NCBI RefSeq assembly: GCF_010994095.1
Contig: NZ_WJYO01000002.1
Coordinates: 1-64,000, forward strand
DNA length: 64,000 bases
Reading direction: 5' to 3'
Origin: Mumia xiangluensis
Lineage (GTDB): Bacteria > Actinomycetota > Actinomycetes > Propionibacteriales > Nocardioidaceae
Of this stretch, positions 9,172-27,708 are shown one piece after another; position 1 is the first letter of the stretch, and every line of letters begins with the position of its first letter. The notes beneath the pieces were generated by a model that searched no databases, was not told the origin of the DNA, and saw only the letters and a program-made list of their open reading frames with translations. A program made the position numbers and the translations under genes.

Positions 9172-9220
9172 GTGTGCTCCTCATTCGTCTCTCTGACGAG
9201 GAGGAGCCTCGCGGTGACCC

Positions 9221-9249
9221 CTTGGGGATCGCTTGGGAACGGCTTGGGG
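9221..9249 (-). promoter_or_regulatory. Array of three CTTGGG direct repeats before the MMPL gene
   Basis: CTTGGGG, CTTGGGA and CTTGGGG begin at 9221, 9232 and 9243, exactly 11 bp apart, in the same orientation relative to the target gene as the array at 3421-3460. GAGGCT, ten bases beyond the last repeat toward the gene, is in the same place as CACGGT at the oxidase promoter and may be a -10. Confidence 0.65.
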
Positions 9250-9278
9250 CGCCTCCGGACCAGGTCCGGAGACGCCCC
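9246..9278 (-). terminator. Terminator of the sugar ABC operon
   Basis: GGGGCG (9246-9251) and CTCCGGACC (9253-9261) pair with GGTCCGGAG (9263-9271) and CGCCCC (9273-9278) around one mismatch and a one-base centre. The hairpin lies about 50 nt past the permease stop and overlaps the last CTTGGG repeat by four bases. Confidence 0.55.
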
Positions 9279-9325
9279 GCCGTCGTACGCACGCGGGGGG
9301 TCGCGCGTACGAGATCGTGCGGCCG

Positions 9326-10555
9326 CTAGGCCGTACCGCTGCTTCGCCGCGCTCGACGTGACAGCGAGTCGATCGTCACTGCGAGGAGCAGGACGATGCC
9401 GGTGACGATGTAGCGCACCTCGGCCTCGACGCCGATGAGGTTCAGGCCGCTCGTGATCGACTGGAGCACGAGCATGCCGAACAGCGCCGCGTACGCCGAG
9501 CCGCGCCCGCCGAACAGGCTCGTCCCGCCGATCACCGCAGCCGCGATCGCCATCAGGTTGGTGTCGGTGCCGCCGCTTGACTGCGCGACGGACTGGAGAC
9601 GGCCGGCTGCCAGGATGCCGCCGAGGACCGCGAAGGTCGAGCACGCCGCGAACACGGTGATGTAGACCTTGTTCACCGCGACACCCGCACGCCTCGACGC
9701 CTCCTCGTTGCCGCCGACCGCGAACACCGATCGGCCGAAGCGGGTCTTGCGCAGGATGAGGTCGACGGTGACGATCGCCGCCACCCAGAAGAGCGGCATG
9801 TAGCCGACGCCGCGGTCCTGGTTGAGGTACCACGCGCCGAACAGCATCGCCGCGACCATGACGGCGGAACGGATCACCGCTCCCTGGAACGACGGAGCCG
9901 AGAGGTTCGCTGCGCGGCGCCGCTGGATCGTGCGCAGCCGCGTCACCAGGTAGACCAGGCCGATCGCGACCGCGAGGACGTACGACGCCAGCGGGGACAG
10001 GAACTTGAAGTTCGCGAACTCGATGAGCCACGAGTCGACCGGCAGGTTCACCGTGCCGCGGCTCCCGAGCACCCACAGCTGCACGCCGAGGAACGCGAGC
10101 AGACCGGCCAGCGTGATGACGAAGCTGGGAACCCCGAACTGCGTGAAGAGCAGGCCGTAGAACAGCCCGATCGCCACGCCGACCGCGAGCGCCATCAGGA
10201 TCGCCGCCAGGAGCGGCCAGCCTTGGTAGACCAGCAGGACAGCCATGATCGAGCCGCCCACGCCGCTCACCGAGCCGACCGACAGGTCGATCTCGCCGAG
10301 GAGGAGGACGAGCACGATCCCGAGCGAGATCATGCCGATCGTCGCCGAGTCGAGGCTCAGGTTGACGAGGTTGCGCGAGGACAGGAAGCGGTCGTTCTGG
10401 AGGAAGAAGATCACCCAGATCACGACGAGGCCGATGATGACCGGGGCCATGCCCAGGTCGCCGGACCGGATCCGGCGTCCGAACGCGCCCAGTGCTGCGC
10501 GAGGTGTCCCCGCCTCGACGAGACGCTCGTCGCTCTGGTCGTACGCGGTGCTCAT
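9326..10555 (-). CDS. Sugar ABC transporter permease (XylH/FrcC type)
   Basis: The membrane subunit of a CUT2-family sugar importer, 409 residues with about ten hydrophobic helices. Family features include the LGEIDLSVGSV segment near residue 95 and the EAA-like loop ending GGNEEASRRAGVAVNKVYI (about 290-310), which contacts the ATPase. It is longer than RbsC because of an extra loop and helices in the middle (about 215-265), as in XylH. It is last in the operon SBP-ATPase-permease; its ATG overlaps the ATPase stop as ATGA, indicating translational coupling. The sugar is not certain; xylose or a related pentose is the best guess from similarity to XylH. Confidence 0.88.
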   Translation of the reverse strand: MSTAYDQSDERLVEAGTPRAALGAFGRRIRSGDLGMAPVIIGLVVIWVIFFLQNDRFLSSRNLVNLSLDSATIGMISLGIVLVLLLGEIDLSVGSVSGVGGSIMAVLLVYQGWPLLAAILMALAVGVAIGLFYGLLFTQFGVPSFVITLAGLLAFLGVQLWVLGSRGTVNLPVDSWLIEFANFKFLSPLASYVLAVAIGLVYLVTRLRTIQRRRAANLSAPSFQGAVIRSAVMVAAMLFGAWYLNQDRGVGYMPLFWVAAIVTVDLILRKTRFGRSVFAVGGNEEASRRAGVAVNKVYITVFAACSTFAVLGGILAAGRLQSVAQSSGGTDTNLMAIAAAVIGGTSLFGGRGSAYAALFGMLVLQSITSGLNLIGVEAEVRYIVTGIVLLLAVTIDSLSRRARRSSGTA

Positions 10556-11436
10556 GCGTCGCGCTCCTCGTCCGAGTCGGGTGTGGTGCCGGTGCCGGGC
10601 GCGTGGTGGCCGTCCGGCAGCACGGCGTCGGGATCGATGTCTTCAGGGGCGATCGTCGCCCCCGTCTTGTCGCGCGCCGCTCGCTCGGCGACCACGTTGT
10701 CGGACGCACCGGTGATCGCGGCCACGAGCTGCTCCGTGGTGACCTCGCCGATCTCGAACTCCGCGCCGTTGCGTCCGAGACGCAGCACGTAGATCCGGTC
10801 GGCGACCGCCTGGACGTCGGCCATGTTGTGGCTGATCAGCACCACGCCGAGCCCGCGCGAGCGCAGCCGCTCGACGAGGTTGAGGACCTCCGCGGTCTGG
10901 GCGACGCCCAGGGCAGCGGTCGGCTCGTCGAGCATGACGACCTTCGGCTCGCCCACGAGGCTGCGGGCGATCGCGACGGTCTGGCGCTGACCGCCGGACA
11001 GCGAGGCGATCGGGATGCGGACGGACGGGATCTTGGCGGAGAGCTGGCGGAGCAGCTCCCACGAGTGGCGCTCCATCTCGACCTCGTCCAGCACGCCGGC
11101 GCTGGTGCGCTCGTGCCCGAGGAAGAGGTTGGCGACGACGTCGAGGTTGTCGCACAGCGCGAGGTCCTGGAAGACCGTCGCGATGCCGAGCGACTGCGCG
11201 GCCTTCGGGCCGTTGATCGACACCTGACGACCGTCGAAGGTGATCTCCCCGCCGTCGGGCTGGTAGACGCCGGACATGATCTTGACGAGGGTGGACTTCC
11301 CTGCGCCGTTGTCCCCCACGAGTGCGACCACTTCTCCGGGTCGCACGTCGATGGAGACGTCGCTGAGGGCTTGCACGGCGCCGAAGCGCTTGTCGATGCC
11401 GCGCAGCGAGAGGATCGGCTGACTGCCGTCGTTCAT
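10552..11436 (-). CDS. Sugar ABC transporter ATPase (single-domain, XylG/FrcA type)
   Basis: Energises the sugar importer by hydrolysing ATP at the inner face of the membrane. The 294-residue protein has Walker A GDNGAGKS (about 38-45), Q-loop TVFQDLAL, signature LSGGQRQ (about 144-150), Walker B KVVMLDEPT and switch histidine LISHN. Only one ATPase domain is present, as in FrcA-type systems; RbsA and E. coli XylG have two, so this one should dimerise. The last 45 residues are an acidic, probably disordered tail. The ATG at 11436 is preceded by AAGGA; longer frames would run into the intergenic gap. It is followed by the permease with a 4-nt overlap and preceded by the binding protein, 82 bp away. 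Confidence 0.9.
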   Translation of the reverse strand: MNDGSQPILSLRGIDKRFGAVQALSDVSIDVRPGEVVALVGDNGAGKSTLVKIMSGVYQPDGGEITFDGRQVSINGPKAAQSLGIATVFQDLALCDNLDVVANLFLGHERTSAGVLDEVEMERHSWELLRQLSAKIPSVRIPIASLSGGQRQTVAIARSLVGEPKVVMLDEPTAALGVAQTAEVLNLVERLRSRGLGVVLISHNMADVQAVADRIYVLRLGRNGAEFEIGEVTTEQLVAAITGASDNVVAERAARDKTGATIAPEDIDPDAVLPDGHHAPGTGTTPDSDEERDA

Positions 11437-11518
11437 GGTGTCCTTCGCTGGTCGTGGGAACGGGAACGGTCCGGGTGGCCACGGCGAGCGTGACCACCCG
11501 GACCCGGGTGGCAGCAGG

Positions 11519-12577
11519 TCAGCTGAGGCCCGCGGCCGCACAGGCGTCCGCGTACTCAGCCGTGCAGATGTCTTCCACCGAGTAGAACCCATCGGCCACG
11601 ACGGTGTCGTTGACGTTGTCCGTCGTGACGACCACCGGGTCGAAGATGAACGACTTGACGCCCTGGAAGTCCGTCGTCTCGCCCACGTCGTCCCCGTTGA
11701 CCAGCGCGACCGCGACCTCGGCGGCCTTCTCGGCCTCGGTCTTGATCGACTTGTAGATGGTCATGAACTGGTCGCCGGCGACGATGCGCTGGATGGCGGC
11801 GAGCTCGGCGTCCTGGCCGGTGACCGGCGGGAACTTCGTCAGACCGTCAGCACGGAGGGCGGCGATCACGCCACCAGCCTGACCGTCGTTGGCAGCGTAG
11901 ACACCGGCCAGCGAGGCCGCGTCGATGTTGTTGAGCTGCGACGTCACGAACTTCTGCGCGTTGTCGGGGCTCCAGTCCGGGTTGTCGAACTCAGCGACGA
12001 CGTTGAGGCCGCTGGCGTCGATGGCCTTGTGCGCTCCCGTCTTGAACTGGGCGGCGTTCGGGTCGGTCGGCGCGCCGTTGAGCATGAGGATGTCGCCCGA
12101 ACCACCGGTCGCCTCGACGAGGGCCTCGCCCTGGAGCTCGCCCACACGCTCGTTGTCGAACGACATGTAGTAGTCGGCGCCCTCGATGAAGCGGTCGTAC
12201 GCGATGACCGGCACGTCGGAGGACTGGGCCGACTTCACGATGCCGACGGCGGCCTCGCTGTCGACCGGGTCGAGCACGAGAACGGCAGCGCCGTCGGTGA
12301 TCGCCGACTCGGCCTGCTGCTGCTGCTTCGAGGCGTCCTGGTCAGCGTTGAGGTACTTGACTTCGCAGTCGTCGCAGAGCTCCTGGACCTTCGCCTCGAA
12401 GAGCGGCTTGTCGAACGCCTCGTAGCGGGTGGTCTTGGTCTCGGGGAGCAGGAGCGCGATGGTCTTGCTGTCGCTGCTGCTGCCGCCTCCATCGTCGTCG
12501 CCTCCGCAGGCGCCCAGTGCGGCCGCGAGCACCACGACCGACGCCGCCCCTACAGCGGTGCGGGCAAACTTCTTCAC
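11519..12577 (-). CDS. Sugar ABC transporter substrate-binding lipoprotein (XylF type)
   Basis: The extracellular binding protein of the importer, 352 residues. A signal peptide (KK then a hydrophobic core) ends in the lipobox LGAC, with lipidated Cys24 followed by a glycine/aspartate/serine linker. The mature part is a periplasmic-binding-protein-1-like sugar binder: IALLLPETKTTRYEAFD at the N-lobe, ITDGAAVLVLDPVD, VPVIAYDRFI, and AANDGQAGG in the hinge region. The GTG at 12577 is chosen because GGGAGGA precedes it and the signal peptide starts there. It is the first gene of a three-gene operon reading from the promoter at 12633-12661 and is divergent from the ROK repressor, its likely regulator. 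Confidence 0.9.
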   Translation of the reverse strand: MKKFARTAVGAASVVVLAAALGACGGDDDGGGSSSDSKTIALLLPETKTTRYEAFDKPLFEAKVQELCDDCEVKYLNADQDASKQQQQAESAITDGAAVLVLDPVDSEAAVGIVKSAQSSDVPVIAYDRFIEGADYYMSFDNERVGELQGEALVEATGGSGDILMLNGAPTDPNAAQFKTGAHKAIDASGLNVVAEFDNPDWSPDNAQKFVTSQLNNIDAASLAGVYAANDGQAGGVIAALRADGLTKFPPVTGQDAELAAIQRIVAGDQFMTIYKSIKTEAEKAAEVAVALVNGDDVGETTDFQGVKSFIFDPVVVTTDNVNDTVVADGFYSVEDICTAEYADACAAAGLS

Positions 12578-12632
12578 GTTTCCTCCCCAGGAAGATGATG
12601 TGACGCAGAGAACTCCACGTCCGTCGATCCAC

Positions 12633-12661
12633 AGTCTTGGCATCAACCGAGAAATCGTCAA
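12633..12661 (-). promoter_or_regulatory. Promoter of the sugar ABC operon
   Basis: On the minus strand TTGACG (12661-12656), 17 bp, then AAGACT (12638-12633), predicting a start near 12626 and a 49-nt leader. The -35 sequence, with the bases after it, also occurs in the divergent repressor promoter (TTGACGATTT in both). Confidence 0.5.
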
Positions 12662-12695
12662 GTTCTGAACATAAGAGCGTTGCAGAACCGAAACA

Positions 12696-12744
12696 TTCAC
12701 GTGAAAGGTTCACCTCTTGACGATTTGCCAAATCCGACTAGGTT
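12696..12744 (+). promoter_or_regulatory. Leaderless promoter of the ROK gene with operator-like palindromes
   Basis: TTGACG (12717-12722), 16 bp, TAGGTT (12739-12744), then 6 bp to the ATG at 12751, so the mRNA should start at or next to the start codon. A perfect 10-bp palindrome TTCACGTGAA lies at 12696-12705. An ATTTG-C-CAAAT inverted repeat at 12723-12733 fills the gap between -35 and -10. Either could be the repressor's own operator. Confidence 0.5.
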
Positions 12745-12750
12745 GACCCC

Positions 12751-13884
12751 ATGCGTCCCACCGGATCGACGTCAGCGCTGCGCTCAGCGAACCTGGCGCG
12801 TGTCGTGACGGTGCTCCGAACCGACAGCGAGCTGAGCCAGGCAGAGATCGCCCGACGGACCGATCTCGCGCCCGCAACCGTCTCCAACATCGTCCGCCAG
12901 CTGGTCGCCAGCGGGCTCGTCGAGACGGCCGGGAGCGGCGGTCGCGCGGGTCTCACCGTCAGCATCGCGCGTGGCGCCGGGCTGGTCGCAGGCATCGACT
13001 TCGGCCACTCCCACCTCGAGGTCGCGCTCGGGGACCTCGCGGCCCGACCGCTGATCACGTCGCGACGCAAGCTCGACAACGACCACGCGTACGGCGACGG
13101 GCTCGCGCTCGCCGACGAGCTCCTCGACTCGCTGCTGACCGAGCTCGGCGAGGACCGCTCGCACGTGCATGCGGCCGGGCTGGGGCTGCCCGCCCCGATC
13201 ACCAAGGACGGGCGGATCACCGCCGGGTCCATCCTTCCCGGCTGGGTCGGCGTCGCTGCCGCCGACGTCGCGTCGAAGGCGCTCCAGATGCCCACGCTCG
13301 TCGACAACGACGCCAATCTCGGCGCGCTCGCCGAGCACAGCGACCACCCCGAGGTCAGCACGCTCGCCTACCTCAAGGTGTCGTCGGGCATCGGGTGCGG
13401 CCTCGTCCTCGACGGCACCCTCTACCGCGGCGGTCTCGGCACGGCCGGCGAGCTCGGCCACATCACGCTGGACGAGACAGGGCCCCTCTGCCGGTGCGGC
13501 AGTCGCGGCTGCCTCGAGGCGTACGCGGGTGGCTCCGGCCTCGTCACCCAGCTGCACAGCCGGATCCCGGACCTGGCCGTCCACGACCTCGTCGACCTCG
13601 CCGACGCCGGCGACGCCGGTGCGCGCCGGCTGCTCGAGGACGCCGGGCGTGCGCTCGGCCAGGGCTCCGCCATCCTCGCCAACCTGCTGAGCCCCGAGCT
13701 CATCGTCGTCGGCGGAGACCTCGCGTGCGGCATCGTCGTCGACGGGATCCGGGACGGGCTCCGGCGTCACGCGGTCGACGGGCTCGGCGGCGAGATCGCG
13801 GTCCGGGTGTCCGAGCGCGGCGACCAGGCGTCGGTCGTCGGAGCGCTCGTCACGGCGCTCGACGCCGTCGCGCTCCCCCTCTGA
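12751..13884 (+). CDS. ROK-family transcriptional repressor (XylR type)
   Basis: A 377-residue repressor that probably senses a sugar. An N-terminal winged helix-turn-helix (about 12-70; SQAEIARRTDLAPATVSNIVRQL) is followed by a ROK sugar-kinase-like domain. The ROK domain shows GIDFGHSHLEVA (about 83-94), GLGLPAPI, DNDANLGALAEH, GCGLVLDGTLYRG, GELGHI and the zinc-binding CRCGSRGCLE (about 248-257). It is divergent from the sugar ABC operon, so repression of that operon relieved by the transported sugar or its phosphate is the likely role. The start is supported by the leaderless promoter. It is convergent with the DsbA-like gene across a 31-bp tandem repeat that includes its stop codon. Confidence 0.88.
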   Translation: MRPTGSTSALRSANLARVVTVLRTDSELSQAEIARRTDLAPATVSNIVRQLVASGLVETAGSGGRAGLTVSIARGAGLVAGIDFGHSHLEVALGDLAARPLITSRRKLDNDHAYGDGLALADELLDSLLTELGEDRSHVHAAGLGLPAPITKDGRITAGSILPGWVGVAAADVASKALQMPTLVDNDANLGALAEHSDHPEVSTLAYLKVSSGIGCGLVLDGTLYRGGLGTAGELGHITLDETGPLCRCGSRGCLEAYAGGSGLVTQLHSRIPDLAVHDLVDLADAGDAGARRLLEDAGRALGQGSAILANLLSPELIVVGGDLACGIVVDGIRDGLRRHAVDGLGGEIAVRVSERGDQASVVGALVTALDAVALPL

Positions 13885-13945
13885 CGTCTGGCGTCAGGCG
13901 ACGTCCGCCGTGCTCTGACGTCTGGCGTCAGGCGACGTCCGCCGT
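13881..13945. repeat. Two tandem 31-bp repeats, each with a hairpin, between convergent genes
   Basis: Identical 31-bp copies begin at 13881 and 13915 (period 34). Each contains CTGACG, five bases, CGTCAG, so each can form a short stem. The pair fills the whole 60-bp gap and includes both flanking stop codons (13882-13884 and 13945-13947). It may serve as a two-way terminator. Confidence 0.7.
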
Positions 13946-14634
13946 CAGACGACCTCGCTGCCGAGCATCGCCTCCAGCTCGGCGGTCGTCGGGATCTGCT
14001 CGAGCGGGCGACCGTCGACGACCACCGCCGGCGTGCCCGAGATCGCCTTGAGCCCGCGTTCGGACAGGTCCGAGACGAGGTCGGCATGGACCTCGTCGCG
14101 GATGCAGGCCTCGGTGCCGTCGTCGCCGAGGTCGTCGGCGAGGTCGACCAGCTCGTCGTCGGACATGCCGCCCGGCTGCTGGTTCTCGAGCAGCGAAGCG
14201 ACGTACGCCTCGTACGCGGCTGGGCCTCCCGCGGCGGACACGCACAGGGCGGCGTTGACGCTGCGGGCGGACGCGCGGTCGGTGCTGCCGTTGTCGAGGA
14301 ACGAGACCAGGCGGTACTCGAGGGTGATCGAGCCCGCGGCGAGCCGTGCGGCCAGCAGCCGTCCCTGGTCGGCGGCGAACGCGCCGCAGTGCGGGCACAG
14401 CGGTTCGACGTAGACGGCGACCGCGACCGGGTCGTCCGGATAGCTCCCGGTCGGGTCGAGGTCGTGCGCGGTGACCACGATCCCGCCGTCTGCCGTCAGC
14501 GGAAGGCTCGCTCCCGCGGTGCCCCACGCGCCGCCGCCGGACTGCTTCACCACGTCCGCGGCGCTCCCGCACGAGACGAGCAGCAGGGACAGGAGCGCGG
14601 CGGCGAGGCCGGGAAGGAGCCGGGTGCGGTGCAT
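13945..14634 (-). CDS. DsbA-like thioredoxin-fold lipoprotein
   Basis: A probable extracytoplasmic thiol-disulfide protein, 229 residues. A signal peptide ends in the lipobox LLVSC (Cys22). The thioredoxin-fold domain carries CPHC at 80-83 after VAVYVEPL, and GTPAVVVDG near the C-terminus supplies the cis-proline. An inserted helical region (about 100-190) is as in the DsbA/thioredoxin_4 family. The ATG at 14634 is chosen over one at 14643 because AGGATGAG lies at a workable distance; the earlier ATG would touch the Shine-Dalgarno sequence. The preceding glycosylase gene ends five bases upstream, so the two are probably co-translated. The redox partner is unknown. Confidence 0.83.
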   Translation of the reverse strand: MHRTRLLPGLAAALLSLLLVSCGSAADVVKQSGGGAWGTAGASLPLTADGGIVVTAHDLDPTGSYPDDPVAVAVYVEPLCPHCGAFAADQGRLLAARLAAGSITLEYRLVSFLDNGSTDRASARSVNAALCVSAAGGPAAYEAYVASLLENQQPGGMSDDELVDLADDLGDDGTEACIRDEVHADLVSDLSERGLKAISGTPAVVVDGRPLEQIPTTAELEAMLGSEVV

Positions 14635-14639
14635 GGCGC

Positions 14640-15221
14640 TCATCCTCGCGCAGCGTCTGGTGTGCCGGCACGGGGGCTCCGGCGGTACGCCGACACGGTG
14701 GGGTCGCCGGTCAGCCAGAACCGCCAGGGCACGTCTGCCGCCTGTGAGACTCCCACCCTCGGGCCGCAGCTCACCGCCGCTGCGGGCCCGGCGGGACGGC
14801 GCAGCACGACCTCGGGTCCGGCGAGCGCGGCGCCGTTGTGCGCGAGCGCGAGGCCGAGTGCGCGGGTGAGGTTCGCCGGCCCGCGGGCGAGACGGACGTC
14901 GGGCACGTCGGTGCCGCGCCGGATGCGCGCGAGCTCGATGCCGGCGACGACCTCGCCGGCTCGCAGCAGCACCGCCGAGGCGTCGCCGTCCTTGCCGACG
15001 ACCACGTTCGCGCAGTGGTGCATCCCGTACGACAGGTAGACGTACAGCACGTCCGGCGGGCCGAACATGATCGCGCTGCGCGGCGTCGGTCCCCGCGCCG
15101 CGTGGGACGCCGGATCACCGACGCCGCCGTACGCCTCGACCTCGGTGATCCGGACGCTCACACCGTCGTGGGTGAGCGTCGCGCCCAGCAGGGCACGTGC
15201 CTCGGTCTCGACGGTGTCCAC
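14640..15221 (-). CDS. mpg: 3-methyladenine (alkyladenine) DNA glycosylase, AAG family
   Basis: Removes alkylated purines from DNA as the first step of base-excision repair. The 193-residue AAG-fold protein shows ITEVEAYGGVGDPASHAARG (about 26-45; catalytic Glu and the Tyr-Gly region), RSAIMFGPPDVLYVYLSYGMHHC, and GPANLTRALGL. Length fits the family. The GTG at 15221 gives the conserved N-terminus VDTVETEARALLGATL, but the ribosome site (GGGCGAC) is weak and a start further upstream would cross the inverted repeat. It lies after argH; in Mycobacterium this gene is also near argH and tyrS. Confidence 0.88.
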   Translation of the reverse strand: MDTVETEARALLGATLTHDGVSVRITEVEAYGGVGDPASHAARGPTPRSAIMFGPPDVLYVYLSYGMHHCANVVVGKDGDASAVLLRAGEVVAGIELARIRRGTDVPDVRLARGPANLTRALGLALAHNGAALAGPEVVLRRPAGPAAAVSCGPRVGVSQAADVPWRFWLTGDPTVSAYRRSPRAGTPDAARG

Positions 15222-15244
15222 GTCGCCCAGTCTGCCTCGTCCTC

Positions 15245-15320
15245 CCCGTCCCCGATTTGTGGACTTTGGCAAGGAATCCCACCGGTGATTCATTGCCAAA
15301 GTCCACAAATCGGGGACGGG
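15245..15320. repeat. Perfect 28-bp inverted repeat (76-bp palindromic element)
   Basis: Bases 15245-15272 are the exact reverse complement of 15293-15320; the 20-base centre itself contains CACCGGTG (15280-15287). It lies between argH and mpg on neither coding sequence. Its AT-containing arm (GATTTGTGGACTTTGGCAA) is unlike the surrounding GC-rich DNA. It could be a REP/MITE-like element or a strong transcription terminator after argH. No target-site duplication is obvious. Confidence 0.85.
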
Positions 15321-15335
15321 ACGGGTGAGACCCGG

Positions 15336-26504
<11,169 letters not shown>

Positions 26505-26505
<1 letters not shown>

Positions 26506-27608
26506 CAGATCTCAACTCCGAACGGCTCGGTGAAACGGATGTCGCCGTCGAACAGGTCCCGCAGGTCGGCGATGTCGTACCGGCCCGTGATCGTCCGGTC
26601 GAGCCCGATCCCGAAGGCGAACCCCGAGTAGCGCTCGGGGTCGACGCCGTTGGCGACCAGGACGCGCGGGTTCACGACGCCGCAGCCGCCCCACTCGACC
26701 CAGCCCTCGCCGCGGCACGTGCGACAGTCGGCGACCTCGGCCGGGTCGTTGTGGCAGACGTAGCAGAGCAGGTCCATCTCGGCGCTCGGCTCGGTGAACG
26801 GGAAGTACGACGGGCGGAAGCGCGTCGTCATGCCCTCGCCGTAGATCGCCTGGGCGAAGTGGTCCAGGGTGCCCTTGAGGTGGGCCATCGAGAGCCCCTC
26901 GTCGATCGCGAGCCCCTCGACCTGGTGGAAGACCGGCGAGTGGGTGGCGTCGAGCTCGTCGGTACGGAACACCCGGCCGGGCGCGATCACGTAGATCGGC
27001 GGCTTGCGGGTGAGCATCGTGCGGGCCTGCACCGGCGACGTGTGGGTGCGCAGCACCATCGCGGCCTTCTCGGGGGTCACCCAGAAGGTGTCCTGCATCG
27101 TGCGCGCCGGGTGGTCCGGACCCAGGTTCAGCGCGTCGAAGTTCAGCCACTCGGCCTCGACCTCGGGACCCTCGGCCACCTCCCAGCCCATCGCGACGAA
27201 GATGTCGGCGACCTTCTCCTGGATGGTGGTCAGCGGGTGCCGTGCCCCGGCCGGCGTACGGTCGGTCGGCAGCGTGACGTCCACGGTCTCGTCAGCGAGC
27301 ATGCGCGCCTCGGCCTCGACCTCGAGCGCGGCGGTGCGCTCGGCGATCGCCTCGGACACCGCCTTGCGGGCCTGTCCGACACGCATCCCGGCGTCCTTGC
27401 GGGCCTGCGGGGGCAGCGCGCCGATCTCACGGTTGGCGAGCCCGAGCGGCGAGCGGTCGCCGGCGTGGTCGAGGCGTACCTGCTTCAGCGTCTCGAGGGT
27501 GTCGGCGGCGGCGATGGCTGCGAGAGCCGCGTCACGCATGGCCGCAACCTCCTCCGCGTGGAGCGGCGAGACCTCCACGGGGTCGTAGTCGCTGTTGGGT
27601 CCGGACAT
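26505..27608 (-). CDS. pheS: Phenylalanyl-tRNA synthetase alpha subunit
   Basis: Catalytic alpha subunit of PheRS. 367 residues: N-terminal helical coiled-coil (about 15-95) that binds tRNA, then the class II catalytic core with motif 2 region RVFRTDELDATHSPVFHQVEG, RFRPSYFPFTEPSAEMD and motif 3 GFAFGIGLDR. Four cysteines (CYVCHNDPAEVADCRTC) form a zinc-binding insertion. ATG at 27608 is supported by AAAGGTG; a GTG six bases earlier would overlap that site. Weak -10 TAGACT (27660-27655) lies 47 bp upstream over a perfect CGAGTACTCG palindrome. Confidence 0.95.
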
Positions 27609-27708
27609 GGTCACCTTTCATCGGGCACGCGGCGGCACGGCCGAGTACTCGTCCAGTCTAAGGAGGTCGTCGAACGCCTTTTCGGTGCGGTCTGTGTGGG
27701 AGCGCTGC

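Noticed and set aside
6176-9292. 1038-codon minus-strand frame overlapping the MMPL gene and the regulator
   Set aside because: It is Arg-rich and lacks domains; the MMPL frame shows transporter helices and the correct ribosome site.
9172-9325. Small gene between the MMPL gene and the permease
   Set aside because: The 154 bp hold operator repeats and a terminator; no frame has a ribosome site or plausible protein.
12694-12707. parS-like centromere site (TTCACGTGAA core)
   Set aside because: Only 11 of 16 positions match the parS consensus, and the site sits in a repressor promoter; an operator is more likely.
27609-27708. T-box or leader peptide before pheS
   Set aside because: No T-box sequence, specifier stem or Phe-rich open frame is visible in the 100-bp gap.
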